A DNA stretch of 38,512 nucleotides from a virus, in the IMG/VR virus record IMGVR_UViG_3300032268_001152, positions 1 to 38,512 of that record. The stretch is one strand, 5' to 3'. The notes below the pieces were generated by a model. It worked only from the letters and a program-made list of their open reading frames with translations. It made no database searches and was not told the origin of the DNA. A program made the translations under genes and the position numbers. The first letter of the stretch is position 1; each line of letters begins with the position of its first letter. Below are positions 23,975-33,900 of this stretch, in pieces.

Positions 23975-24695
23975 GAAGAGAATAAAGCGTAAGCCGGGAG
24001 AAGTGGGTTGTCTGTATTTCACAGAAAAAACTCAAGATGCAATTATCAAGTTTCAAAATGATAAATGTGAATCAAGTAAAAATTTAGTTTTCTTAGAACA
24101 GATACAGCCTGCTTTTGATTCCTTAGTAGAAAATTTGATACTTGTCTACGGATTTAAGTCTTCTCACGACTCATTTGATGATTTAAAGTCAGACTGCGTC
24201 TCATTTTTATATGAGTCACTCAATAAATGGTCACCAGAAAAAGGGACAAAAGCATTTTCGTATTACAATGTTGTCGCAAAAAACTGGCTAATCATAAGAT
24301 CAAGAAAACATCAAAAACAGAATAAGCGTCATATATCTTTAGATGCACCTGAGTCTCTCACGCAGGAACAACTCTATACTATTGAGACATATGATGTAAT
24401 GCCTGCGCCAGATGAAATTCTCATAAGTCAGAATATTAGAAATGACATAAGTGATCTTCTTACAGAGATTGAAAAGTCAGTTTCCAGTGAGACCGAAACT
24501 TCTTGTATAAAAGCAATTATAACTGTTTTTGAAAACATAGATGAGCTTGACTTTCTAAACAAGAGGGCGATCTTGATATATGTCAGAGATATATCTGGTC
24601 TCTCATCAAAGAGACTGTCAGTCGCGATGTCATCTATAAGAAAACACTATAAGCGTCTAACAAATGGAGACGAGAGATTTGATCTCTTGTTCTGA
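23958..24695 (+). CDS. Sigma-factor-like protein (T4 gp55 late-sigma type)
   Basis: The ATG at 23958 has AGAGGA about 8 bases upstream; an in-frame ATG at 23925 lies deeper in the previous gene. The 245-residue product has a very basic N-terminus (TRKIKKRIKRKPGEVG). Residues ~72-122 read FDDLKSDCVSFLYESLNKW, then SPEKGTKAFSYYNVVAKNWL, then IRSRKHQKQ, the layout of sigma region 2 (core-binding helix plus -10 recognition helix). The C-terminal half is helical, with DISGLSSKRLSVAMSSIRKHY perhaps a helix-turn-helix. T4 gp55 (185 residues) directs late transcription with gp33 and gp45. This protein is longer and may do the same. The flanking structural genes fit a late-gene regulator. Confidence 0.62.
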   Translation: MTRKIKKRIKRKPGEVGCLYFTEKTQDAIIKFQNDKCESSKNLVFLEQIQPAFDSLVENLILVYGFKSSHDSFDDLKSDCVSFLYESLNKWSPEKGTKAFSYYNVVAKNWLIIRSRKHQKQNKRHISLDAPESLTQEQLYTIETYDVMPAPDEILISQNIRNDISDLLTEIEKSVSSETETSCIKAIITVFENIDELDFLNKRAILIYVRDISGLSSKRLSVAMSSIRKHYKRLTNGDERFDLLF

Positions 24696-24697
24696 AA

Positions 24698-25069
24698 ATG
24701 TCAACTGAAAAATTAGAAAAGTCACTTGATAATTCCGATAAGCTCAAGAGAAAGATATCAGAGTTCTCTGATATCTTGGATGAACTGTCTTCTACAGAAG
24801 ACAAAAAGAAGCTTCTATGGAAAGAGATATATGAAAATGCTCTCACAGACCGTGAGAATGCTGGAATGCTATTTACAGATGCTTGGTCGAGAATGTCTGC
24901 GGGAACTGCAGAACACATCTCACTCGGACCAACTCTTACAAAGTACATGGAGCGAATGAGCAAGTCAAATGAGCAAATTCTTAGACTTGCTGAATTAATA
25001 AGCAAGATACAGGAGAATGACTCAAAGATAGATCCTGATGATGTTTTTGCATCAATAAGCGGAGAGTGA
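24698..25069 (+). CDS. Helical protein, possible small terminase subunit
   Basis: A 123-residue, highly charged, helical protein. The segment LTDRENAGMLFTDAWSRMSAG, then LGPTLTKYMERMSKSNEQIL, then RLAELISKI has the amphipathic helix and M-x-x-x-N-x-x-I-L pattern seen in the central coiled-coil domain of T4 gp16-type small terminases. No helix-turn-helix is obvious, and the T4 protein is longer (164). It starts 2 bases after the sigma-like gene and precedes the first baseplate gene. The large terminase is not in the window. Assignment is tentative. Confidence 0.4.
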   Translation: MSTEKLEKSLDNSDKLKRKISEFSDILDELSSTEDKKKLLWKEIYENALTDRENAGMLFTDAWSRMSAGTAEHISLGPTLTKYMERMSKSNEQILRLAELISKIQENDSKIDPDDVFASISGE

Positions 25070-25070
25070 A

Positions 25071-26750
25071 ATGGCAAGGATAGGCAGAACCGATCCGATA
25101 AGAATACCTGGAGGTAATCAAAGTACAAATATTGCCGCAGAAGTATCTTCGCTTAGATCTCAAGCACCATCTCAAGGACCGTTTTCAAGAGCTATTGTGT
25201 TTGAAGTTCTTGGAGACATCTCTAGACGAACTGATGAAGAGCTGACAGCACTTGCTGCATCTGTATCGGGTGGTATAGATGCACTGCGAAGAGCGCCTAG
25301 GAACAGCTTAATAGTAAAAGCTGTTGCAGGAAAAGGATCAAGCATACCGACAGATAGCACACTATGTTATCCCTTTTTCCCTCCTCACTTTGGAATGCCT
25401 ATTAAGCCTGGTGAGCAGGTTTGGGTGATGAAAGAAAACTCAGACTCTGTCTCACCTTACAGTTACTGGATTACAAGAGTAGCTGAGCCAAACTTCGTTG
25501 ATGATATAAATTACACGCATGCTGAGAGAAGATTTGACCTATATGTCGACAAGGTCACGTCTGAAAGTGCTTCTTCTATCGAGGGAGACAGAGCTGGAGA
25601 AGAAGTCAATCCATTTAATGGGCTCAAAGATGAGGGAAAGACTCCAGGCCCACCAGCGTTTAATAATACGCCTGAGGGAGACGACAGAGCGGATGCAACA
25701 TTGTCTTCTAATACACCTGAAGAGGCTGACATAAATCCATACGATCAGATTTATACGGGCTCTTTTGCGATGCAGTCATTTAAGATGGAGCCTGTCCCAA
25801 GGTTCACAAAGCGCCCAGGAGATCTTGTAATCCAAGGTTCCAACAATACACTTATTTGTCTAGGACAAGATAGAGGGTGGAATTTTGAGAATAGACCAGA
25901 TGGAGCAGAGCACAGCAACGCTTATACAGATGTAGATGCTTCAGGAGCTGCTGTTGAACCTATTCCTGACTTTTGTGGAACAATTGATATTGTCTCTGGT
26001 CGTGGAAGATTCTATCCGCAGACGCCTCCAGATCCAGACAACAATCTAATAAAAGACACATCTCCCAGAGTTATTACTAACATACGTGGTAATTTTGAAA
26101 CAGACAAAAATCCTGCATCTTATATAAATGATGCTGTTAGATCTTCTGTTCCTTATAATCGTTTAGATAGACCTCAAGAGGGAGATCCTGACTTTTTAAC
26201 AGATGCAAGTCGAATCTATGTGTCTATGAGAACTGATGGAGATGCAAATTTTAACATCACTTCAGACATCATTCCTCCTTTGTTTGAAGGTGAGCTTTCA
26301 AATATTGTAGAGAGTCCGTTTGTTGTAATAAAGTCCGACGAGGTAAGAATAGTTGCTCGAAAAGAGACTGATAGAGGATCAATAAACGGAAGTGTAAGAA
26401 TCATTAAAGAGGGAACTGTTGGAGAAGATGCAGCTTCTATATACCTACTCCCAGATGGAACTGTTCAATTAACAGGAACCAAGATCTACATGGGTCAAGC
26501 AGATCAAGGTGCTGGACCAGGCGAAGGAAGCTCTGAGCCTTATATAAAATACTCTGAGCTTGAGTCACTTCTTACGAAGGTATTTGATAATATCGATCAA
26601 TTCTGCCAAAAGCTTCTAACACACACTACTCCAGGATACGGTGCGCCATCTGTCCAAATAGTTCAGGGTGCCACACAGCTTCAAACAGAAATTCAGCAGA
26701 GGAAGCAAGAGATCGAGAATCTAAAGTCTTCTAGAATATTTGGAGAGTGA
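25071..26750 (+). CDS. Baseplate hub/central spike-like protein (gp5-like, no lysozyme domain seen)
   Basis: A 559-residue structural protein. Residues ~78-140 (NSLIVKAVAGKGS, then CYPFFPPHFGMPIKPGEQVW and VMKE) look like the OB-fold domain of gp5/VgrG-type hub proteins. A Pro/Glu/Asp-rich segment (175-225) may be a flexible linker. The region ~405-475 (VIKSDEVRIVARKETDRGS, then ASIYLLPDGTVQLTGTKIYM) has the alternating strand pattern of a spike beta-helix. The C-terminus ends in a coiled coil (LQTEIQQRKQEIENLKSSR). The gp5 lysozyme domain of T4 is not recognised. Length and position before gp25- and gp6-like genes support a baseplate centre role. Confidence 0.58.
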   Translation: MARIGRTDPIRIPGGNQSTNIAAEVSSLRSQAPSQGPFSRAIVFEVLGDISRRTDEELTALAASVSGGIDALRRAPRNSLIVKAVAGKGSSIPTDSTLCYPFFPPHFGMPIKPGEQVWVMKENSDSVSPYSYWITRVAEPNFVDDINYTHAERRFDLYVDKVTSESASSIEGDRAGEEVNPFNGLKDEGKTPGPPAFNNTPEGDDRADATLSSNTPEEADINPYDQIYTGSFAMQSFKMEPVPRFTKRPGDLVIQGSNNTLICLGQDRGWNFENRPDGAEHSNAYTDVDASGAAVEPIPDFCGTIDIVSGRGRFYPQTPPDPDNNLIKDTSPRVITNIRGNFETDKNPASYINDAVRSSVPYNRLDRPQEGDPDFLTDASRIYVSMRTDGDANFNITSDIIPPLFEGELSNIVESPFVVIKSDEVRIVARKETDRGSINGSVRIIKEGTVGEDAASIYLLPDGTVQLTGTKIYMGQADQGAGPGEGSSEPYIKYSELESLLTKVFDNIDQFCQKLLTHTTPGYGAPSVQIVQGATQLQTEIQQRKQEIENLKSSRIFGE

Positions 26751-26753
26751 AAA

Positions 26754-27053
26754 ATGCCATTAGCAGTTTCTAAAATAGAGCTTCAACAGTCAATAACACA
26801 GGCTTTCCTAACAATTAATAACTCAGGCGCTGCAGATGGATCTGACCCAGAGTCAAACATTAGAGTATTAGCTGCAGCGCTCACTGATGCAATACATCAG
26901 TATATAACTTCTGCAAATGTTGATATCACACAAGTAATATCAACAGTTCCTCCTGGCACACCTGTTTCAACTGTAGGGAGTCCAGTTGCTCAATCAGGTG
27001 CGACAATAGCACCATCTGTTGCAACTCATGCAGGATTCGGACGTCTGATTTAG
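26754..27053 (+). CDS. Small baseplate-region protein of unknown function
   Basis: A 99-residue protein starting 3 bases after the gp5-like gene, with GGAG upstream. The first 55 residues are helical (SKIELQQSITQAFLTI, AALTDAIHQYI); the last 45 are Pro/Gly/Val/Thr-rich, ending THAGFGRLI. The size and position recall T4 gp5.4, but none of the His/Cys metal residues or PAAR motifs of that tip protein are present. Probably a minor virion protein, inferred from position alone. Confidence 0.55.
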   Translation: MPLAVSKIELQQSITQAFLTINNSGAADGSDPESNIRVLAAALTDAIHQYITSANVDITQVISTVPPGTPVSTVGSPVAQSGATIAPSVATHAGFGRLI

Positions 27054-27068
27054 ATAAGCAGCATAGTT

Positions 27069-27088
27069 ATTCTCTGAATTTAGAGAAT
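27069..27088 (+). other. Short hairpin between the 99-aa gene and the gp25-like gene
   Basis: ATTCTCT (27069-27075) and its reverse complement AGAGAAT (27082-27088) enclose a 6-base loop. AT-rich and without a T tract, it is unlikely to be a strong terminator. It ends 13 bases before the next ATG, so it could affect RNA processing or translation of the gp25-like gene. It occupies most of the only gap above 20 bases in this cluster. Confidence 0.4.
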
Positions 27089-27101
27089 GATGGAATAGAT
27101 A

Positions 27102-27593
27102 ATGTCTGTTAGAAAAAAGTATGATTTCTCATCTGTGGGTGAGAGCAAAGAAGACTTTGACGCAAGAAAAACAAAAGCGTCTCAGGACATTATTCAAATT
27201 CCAATTGGAATAAAAGTTCCAGTTGAGTTAGGCGAGTCAAATGATGGCCTTCTTAAGATGCACACTGACATTGAAAAAGTGTTGGCAGACAACTTTAGAA
27301 ATATGATAATGACAAATTATGGAGAGCGATTAGGCCTCTATGATTTTGGAGCAAATCTTACAGAGCTTGCTTTTGAACTAGGTACTGATGATTTTGATGC
27401 CGAAGCTATTAGAAGGATTCGACGCACAACTCAAAAGTACATGCCCTTTATACAACTTCTAACATTTGAGCCACTAGTTGATAGAGTTAACAATAAAGAA
27501 GTGGCCAAAGTCGGAGTTCGAATTACTTACAAGGTTAGTGCTGTCTCTCAAAAAGAGCGTATGATTGAGGTCTTAATATACACAGCAGGATGA
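27102..27593 (+). CDS. 25: Baseplate wedge protein, gp25-like
   Basis: A 163-residue protein with the GPW/gp25 domain. DIEKVLADNFRNMIMTNYGERLGLYDFGANLTELAFE spans residues 56-92; the core elements are the T-N-Y-G-E-R turn at 71-76, F-G at 82-83 and L-x-x-L-x-F-E after it. EAIRRIRRTTQKYMPFIQL is the following helix. gp25 is part of the conserved wedge core in contractile tails and contacts the sheath start. T4 gp25 is 132 residues; the extra ~30 here are at the N-terminus. The gene lies directly before the gp6-like gene, the arrangement found in several T4-related phages. Confidence 0.85.
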   Translation: MSVRKKYDFSSVGESKEDFDARKTKASQDIIQIPIGIKVPVELGESNDGLLKMHTDIEKVLADNFRNMIMTNYGERLGLYDFGANLTELAFELGTDDFDAEAIRRIRRTTQKYMPFIQLLTFEPLVDRVNNKEVAKVGVRITYKVSAVSQKERMIEVLIYTAG

Positions 27594-27594
27594 A

Positions 27595-29442
27595 ATGACA
27601 GTAGATATTAAAAAACAGCTGAGAAAAGAGAGAAATAGAACCTTTCTTGCAAAGGACTTTGACTCTTTTAGATCAGAGCTTCTATCTTATGCCAAGACTT
27701 ACTTTCCAGATAAGATTAAAGACTTTTCTGAGGCATCACTTGGCGGTTTATTTCTTGACATGGCAGCATCTGTCGGTGACAGTCTTTCATTCTATTTAGA
27801 TCACCAATTTACCGAACTTAATCCGCTTACTGCTGTTGAGAGAAAAAACATACTCCTACATCTTAGAAATGCAGGCGTAAAGCCAGTGGGATCAAGTCCC
27901 TCAGCAGTCCAGATAAAGTTCTATATAAAAGTCCTGTCTGAGCAAAAAGCATCAGGAGAGTTCGGCCCAAAGACAAGCTCACTTCCCGTTATAAGAATGG
28001 GAACTGTCTGTAAGTCAACGACAGGAATAAGTTTTAATCTTGTTGAGGATTTAGATTTTGCCTCACTTAATTCAGACGGCGAATACAATGCAAATGTGAC
28101 AGTCGCAGCATCAGATAGCGCAGGAAATCCATCACAGTTTGTGATGTCGATGACAGGTCTTGCAGTATCTGGAAATGAGACAATTGATCAATTTAATGTA
28201 AGCAATCAGCATCTACCCTTTAGAGAATTGACACTTCTCAATTCAGACATAAGTGACATAATCTCTATTTCGGATGGATCAGGAAACGAGTACTTTCAAG
28301 TAGAAACGTTGTCTCAGGACACAGTGTTTAGGGCTGTAAACAATCTTGATTCTGACAACAAGCTTGTGAAGATGAATGTTGAAATTGTTCCTGCACCTAG
28401 GAGATTTATTTCTAATTTTGATCCAACAACAAGACTGACAACAGTGCGATTTGGATCAGGTGATGCTGATACACTTGACAACGATATAGTTCCAGACCCC
28501 AGTGAGCTTTCACTTCCCCTGTATGGTAAAAAGCAATTTACAAGATTTTCAATAGATCCTAGCTCACTCCTTAAGACACAAACCCTGGGAATAAGCCCAA
28601 AGGGCACAACAATTTCCATAAGATACAGATACGGTGGTGGTTTATCTCACAACGTTGCTGCTGGTTCTATAAGAATTTTAAATACATTGAACATGGACTT
28701 TAGGAATTCTCCAGCTGCAGCAGAAGCAACAGCTGTGAGAGCGAGTATTGAGGTAAAGAATCTGGATCCCGCAAGAGGAGGCGACTCTGCTCCAACTCTC
28801 GAGGACCTTAGAACAAGAATTCCAAGCGCCCGTCAGATGCAGTCAAGAATTGTGAGCAAGCAGGATCTTCTTTCTAGAATCTATACCATGCCCAATGAGT
28901 TTGGAAGAGTGTTTAGAGCAGGAATATCAGACAACCCAATAAATCCACTCTCAGCGCAGCTTTATCTAATAAGCAGAGACAGATTCGGAAACCTCACGCT
29001 ATCACCCGACGCGCTAAAGAAAAATCTAAGCACATATTTGAATGAGTTCCGTCTGATATCTGATGCCATTGATATTCTTGATGCAAGAGTTTCTAACTAC
29101 ACAGTTAGATTTGGCATAATGACGCTTCCAACAGCAAATAAAAACGGCGTAGTTCAGAACGTGATATCTAGGATTAAGAACACCTTGAAGGTTGAGAATT
29201 TTCAAATAGATCAGCCAATTGTTATTGATGACATCATAAATGTGATAATCAATACCCAGGGTGTTGTGTCACTTATAAGTCTAGACATTCTTCCAAAGAC
29301 AGAATCAGAGGAGAATCGAACATATTCAAATTTCTATTTTGATTTCGAGGCATCAACTAGAAACAAGATCATCACTGCACCTCGTGGAACAATTTTTGAG
29401 CTAAAGTACCCCGACTACGATATTGTCGGTACTGCAGTCTGA
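27595..29442 (+). CDS. 6: Baseplate wedge protein, gp6-like
   Basis: A 615-residue protein beginning 1 base after the gp25-like gene. The N-terminus FDSFRSELLSYAKTYFPDKI, then FSEASLGGLFLDMAASVGDSLSFYLDHQF has the pattern of gp6/gpJ baseplate wedge proteins. ERKNILLHLRNAGVKPVGSSPSAVQ follows as in the family. The C-terminal half carries the helical and strand segments RIPSARQMQSRIVSKQDLL and a late VIDDIINVIINTQGVVSL. T4 gp6 has 660 residues and forms the ring around the hub as a dimer. The assignment is well supported by sequence pattern and by the gp25-gp6 order. Confidence 0.82.
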   Translation: MTVDIKKQLRKERNRTFLAKDFDSFRSELLSYAKTYFPDKIKDFSEASLGGLFLDMAASVGDSLSFYLDHQFTELNPLTAVERKNILLHLRNAGVKPVGSSPSAVQIKFYIKVLSEQKASGEFGPKTSSLPVIRMGTVCKSTTGISFNLVEDLDFASLNSDGEYNANVTVAASDSAGNPSQFVMSMTGLAVSGNETIDQFNVSNQHLPFRELTLLNSDISDIISISDGSGNEYFQVETLSQDTVFRAVNNLDSDNKLVKMNVEIVPAPRRFISNFDPTTRLTTVRFGSGDADTLDNDIVPDPSELSLPLYGKKQFTRFSIDPSSLLKTQTLGISPKGTTISIRYRYGGGLSHNVAAGSIRILNTLNMDFRNSPAAAEATAVRASIEVKNLDPARGGDSAPTLEDLRTRIPSARQMQSRIVSKQDLLSRIYTMPNEFGRVFRAGISDNPINPLSAQLYLISRDRFGNLTLSPDALKKNLSTYLNEFRLISDAIDILDARVSNYTVRFGIMTLPTANKNGVVQNVISRIKNTLKVENFQIDQPIVIDDIINVIINTQGVVSLISLDILPKTESEENRTYSNFYFDFEASTRNKIITAPRGTIFELKYPDYDIVGTAV

Positions 29443-29454
29443 TAGGAGAGATTA

Positions 29455-30999
29455 ATGTATCTCATATTGACATCGAGTAAGGATACATACATCACCAACA
29501 AAATTATCAACAGTGCATTTAGAGCTGTTGATTCAAATGTCGGTCGTGCAGGAACCCTTGATCTTTTTAAACTTTACAGTGAATCAATAATTTCAGGTGA
29601 GACTGATCCCGTAGAAGTCTCTAGGATTCTGATAAAATTTGAGTATAATGTTCTGAGTGCCCTCACATCATCTGAGATTGATATCACAAACCCATCATTC
29701 AAGTGCTATCTTCACATGAAGGATGTTCTTGGCACACAGTCTGTTCCGAGAAATTTTAATCTCATTGCTTTTCCGCTCTCTATGTCGTTTGATGAGGGTG
29801 ACGGAAGAGATGTAGGCTCATTTTCTGATATTGATGTATGCAACTTCATAACATCTTCTTACTCTAATGGAATTGCATACACGTGGAATACGCAAGGTGC
29901 AAATAAGCAGGGTCTGCTGGGATCAAGTGATATTGATATTATTAGCTCTGGAAATATAGGATCCGGTATAGAGAATTTTGGTGTTAGTCAAAATTTCTAC
30001 GATGGAACTGAAAATCTTGTTCTTGATGTAACAAAAATAGTATCCGCATCACTTTCAGGTCTAATTCCAAACAATGGGTTTAGGATATCATTTACTCCCA
30101 CAGAGGAGACAGACTTTAAATCTAGGTTTGTTAAGAGATTTGCATCAAGACACGCAAAGAACATCTTCAATAGACCAACACTTCACGTCCTTTATGACGA
30201 CTCGATACAAGATAATCACTCAAATTTTGAATTCGATTCAACAGGCTCTCTCTTCCTTTCAAGTTATCGTAGGGGAGCACCTGCAAACTTACTGTCTGGA
30301 ACAGCCTTGGTTCCAGTTGTAGGTGAGAATTGTTTAAGTCTTACTCTTCGTACGGGATCTTACTCGATCACTGTACCTGCCTCAATGTTCACTGGAAGCA
30401 CAACAGGACAGGGAACTGAGGGCCTCTACTTCGCTTCTCTTGCAATACCACTCGCTGAGCCGACAATTATTTTTCCAAGCTCATCTATTAAAGACTTTGC
30501 TATAAAGAGTGGATCTCTAACTTTTGATGAGATATGGCACTCAAATGACGGATCTATCGGATTTTATACAGGCTCTTTGACTGTCAAGTCTCCTCTAAGA
30601 ACAGCATTTATAAATGCACAGAATAGTGCACCTGTGTTAAAGGTCACAAATCTATCAGGAGAGTATAAGAATTCTGATAAGGTTAAAGTTAGACTTTTTG
30701 GTCTTGATACAAAAAATTACCAGAATAAGCCAGCTAAGCTTCTTCAAAAAGTAAAGAGCGAAATATTTGATCAAGTCTACTATCGCGTAGTTGACACAGA
30801 CACAGGAAATGTCGTGATTCCTTTCACAAAGAGTGGTAATATAACAAGGTGCTCAGTAGACTCAGAAGGGATGTATTTCAATTTCAGGATGGATGCACTC
30901 TTTCCTGGAAGGGTCTACCACTTTGAATTTTCTGTCACAAGTGCAGGTGTTGAGACAGTGATAGCGCAGAAGAGCTCAAGATTCAAGGTCAGTCAATAA
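29455..30999 (+). CDS. Structural protein with DNRLRE-like N-terminal domain
   Basis: A 514-residue protein with TAGGAG upstream of the ATG. The first ~230 residues resemble DNRLRE-type beta domains: SKDTYITN near residue 9, then NVGRAGTLDLF, then SRILIKFEYN, then WNTQGANKQGLLGSSD, and LVLDVTKIVSASL followed by GFRISFTP. The second half has repeated beta segments with ASRFKVSQ at the end. DNRLRE domains occur in cell-surface and adhesion proteins. In this position it is probably a baseplate or peripheral tail protein. Its stop overlaps the next ATG by 1 base. No T4 homologue is recognised between gp6 and gp7. Confidence 0.55.
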   Translation: MYLILTSSKDTYITNKIINSAFRAVDSNVGRAGTLDLFKLYSESIISGETDPVEVSRILIKFEYNVLSALTSSEIDITNPSFKCYLHMKDVLGTQSVPRNFNLIAFPLSMSFDEGDGRDVGSFSDIDVCNFITSSYSNGIAYTWNTQGANKQGLLGSSDIDIISSGNIGSGIENFGVSQNFYDGTENLVLDVTKIVSASLSGLIPNNGFRISFTPTEETDFKSRFVKRFASRHAKNIFNRPTLHVLYDDSIQDNHSNFEFDSTGSLFLSSYRRGAPANLLSGTALVPVVGENCLSLTLRTGSYSITVPASMFTGSTTGQGTEGLYFASLAIPLAEPTIIFPSSSIKDFAIKSGSLTFDEIWHSNDGSIGFYTGSLTVKSPLRTAFINAQNSAPVLKVTNLSGEYKNSDKVKVRLFGLDTKNYQNKPAKLLQKVKSEIFDQVYYRVVDTDTGNVVIPFTKSGNITRCSVDSEGMYFNFRMDALFPGRVYHFEFSVTSAGVETVIAQKSSRFKVSQ

Positions 31000-33900
31000 T
31001 GAGAAAGTCAGGAAATACATTTGCTCCCGGATCGAGCCTCTTTACACCAAGTATTGTTAGAGGTCTTACGGGTGATCAGTCCGCTCTTATAAATGTAACT
31101 GCTGCAAGTCTAAGTGGATCAACTCAAAATACAACATCGTCATTTAGATATGACCCACCTGGAAGTCCAATAAAGTCCACGCAGCAGATCTCAATTGACT
31201 GGTCAAAATTTGAAAATCACACATTTTTTAATTCTGCTGAGGCAAAAGTCAACACAGCGTTTGATGTCATTATTAACACGTATCCGTTTGACGGAAGCAA
31301 GTCTGAGCTACTAAGCTTCTTCGATGGTCTGACAGGATTTGAAAAGTATGTCTACGATCTATTTCCAAAGAGCAGGGGATTCCTTCACTTCTCTGGGAGC
31401 ACGGGACCACAGGCAGGGTCCTATATCAAAATCATTGATAGCGCTGGAACATCTGCCCCATCAATTTCTAGAAACACAAGTGCAAAGTCTGTTCTAGATC
31501 AGGGTGAAAATCCCATATCGTACGATTTTCAGCTACATATACCATCAGGAACATCGCAGGGTAACCAGGTTGTCATTCAGAGACTTCGAAATTCTAATTT
31601 TGGTATTACCTTAGCCCTAAGCCAGACGCTGTCCACAGATCATTCTGGGACGCTACTGATGCTTGTGTCTTCCGGATCATCGTTCCTGAGCGCATCAATG
31701 AGCATCTCAAAGGGAGACTTTCAGCACATATGTGCGACATATGATACGACACCGGGTGTAAACAGGATAAAGCTTTATAGAAATTCAATTCTTAAGAGCA
31801 CATCCACACCCTTGGAATTGGGAGCTTTTGGATACACAGCATCTCCTTTTTACATTGGAAGTGGCTCAAATCACAGCGCGGGAACATTTGGTGGCCCAAC
31901 ATCAGGAATAGCTTTCAATCAAACACTGTCAGGAGCTATTGATGAGCTCAGAGTGTACCACAGTGCCAGGATCGAAAAAGAGCAGAATAAGTTCATAAAA
32001 CGATCAGTTTTTCCTGACTCAAATCTCAAGCTCTACTATAAGTTTAATGAGCCAACTGGGTCTTATTCAACAAATACAGCTGTTATTGATAGTAGTGGAA
32101 ACTCACTACACACATCTGTTGTAAACTTTAATCAGTCACTCCGTGAAAGCAGGGGTTTAGATGTTCCTGTCTCATATGAGAGTGTTGAAGAGTCACCTGT
32201 TCTATTTCCAGCGTATTCTGATGTAATAACACTCAATCAGAATCTCCTCTCTTCAGCTTCTGACTACGATACTAATAATCCCAATATGATCACAAAGCTT
32301 ATTCCAAGACACTATCTCATGGAAGCAAGTATTTTTGAGGGATTCGGACAGAATAGTGAGCTAGGAAACATAACAGATCCGTACTCATCAACTTCTAATA
32401 TGCCCGGAGGAGGAAAGCTAGGATCATCACAGATTATTGCATCACTTCTTTTCATCTGGGCGAAGTACTTTGATGAACTTAAAATGCATCTGGATCAGTT
32501 TGGAAAGCAGAGAAATGTCGATCCAATTGAGGAGGGAACAATTGCTAACACTTTCCTTCCCTACCTCGCTGAGACCTATGGATTTCAGCTCCCTGAAATG
32601 TTTCCGAACTCATCATATGAACAGTTTTATAACAAGACTGCAGTCAATACAGACAGTTCGATAACAAACAATAGCCTTCAATACATACAAAATCAAATCT
32701 GGAGAAGAGTCCTCAGTGACATGGTTGAGATCCTCAGGGCCAAAGGAACTATTCACAGCATAAAGTCTCTAATAAGAGATATGGGACTTAATCCTGACTC
32801 AAACTTTAGATTTAGAGAATTTGGTGGGTCTAGAACGGGAAGACTCGGCGATCAACGTGCATTGAAGACAAGCAATCTTCGATCACTTGATTTTTCTGGA
32901 TCATTTAGCACAAATATACCCGCTTATGACAGTCAAGGAATTCCATCGAATTTCCCATTTTTTAAGTCACCGGGTCTAGTCCAGGGAGGACCACTAAAAG
33001 TCTCTGATTCAAGTTTGGTTGTAAGAACAGAGCCTGGGTATCCATATCCAGGAGCTCTTCCTGTATTTGACAGAATCCTGACATCTGGATCCTGGACGTA
33101 TGAAGCGACCTATAAGATGACCCCTTCCAGGACATTAGGTGTCACCCATCCTCTCACATCATCACTTGTTAGATTTGCAACATCGGGAACAAATGTTGTA
33201 CCAACACATCTCGACAATACATTTTTGAATTTAGTAGCATTTTCAGGTTCAATAGAGGAAAACCTCACAGGCTCCTTGTCACTAATCTTTAGGGACACAT
33301 GGAGCGCGACGAGTGCACCCAAGCTTGTTCTTCCACTCACAGGTGTGAATATATTTGATGGAGACTTCTGGCATATTTCTTTTGGAAGAGAGAGAAATGA
33401 TTCTTTCTCATCATTCACATCTTCGTCTTGGTATCTGAGAGCGGGAAAGCAGGTAAGCGGTCGTCTAGTAGAGTTTTATGAAAACAGCGTTCTTTTTAAT
33501 GACTCTGTTCCATCATCATCTACAACGGGTAGCATCCTGACGACGTGGTCAAATCAGATAAACATGTCTGGAACCATGATCCACGTTGGAAATCAATTAG
33601 TTCCAAGTGATCCAACACTTCTTGGTCTTTCTTATAACGGATCACCAAACACATCTCTGGACAGATCTTCTTTCTTCGGCGGCAGAATTTTAAACATGAG
33701 ATTCTGGACAAAGCCAATGTCTATCGAAGAGACAAAAGCACACGTTCTAAATCCAACTTCACTAGGTGTCGCAGACGCAAAGAAGAACTTTAATTTCGTG
33801 AAAAGTGTCTCAGGATCATGGGAAAAAATAAGAGCAGACATTGACTTCATGCAGGAAAATGTGACATCAAATACGCAGGGAAGTCTATCAATAATTGATA

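Noticed and set aside
26754-27053. 99-aa protein as a PAAR spike-tip (gp5.4-like)
   Set aside because: Size and position fit, but the metal-binding His/Cys residues and the glycine pattern of PAAR proteins are absent.
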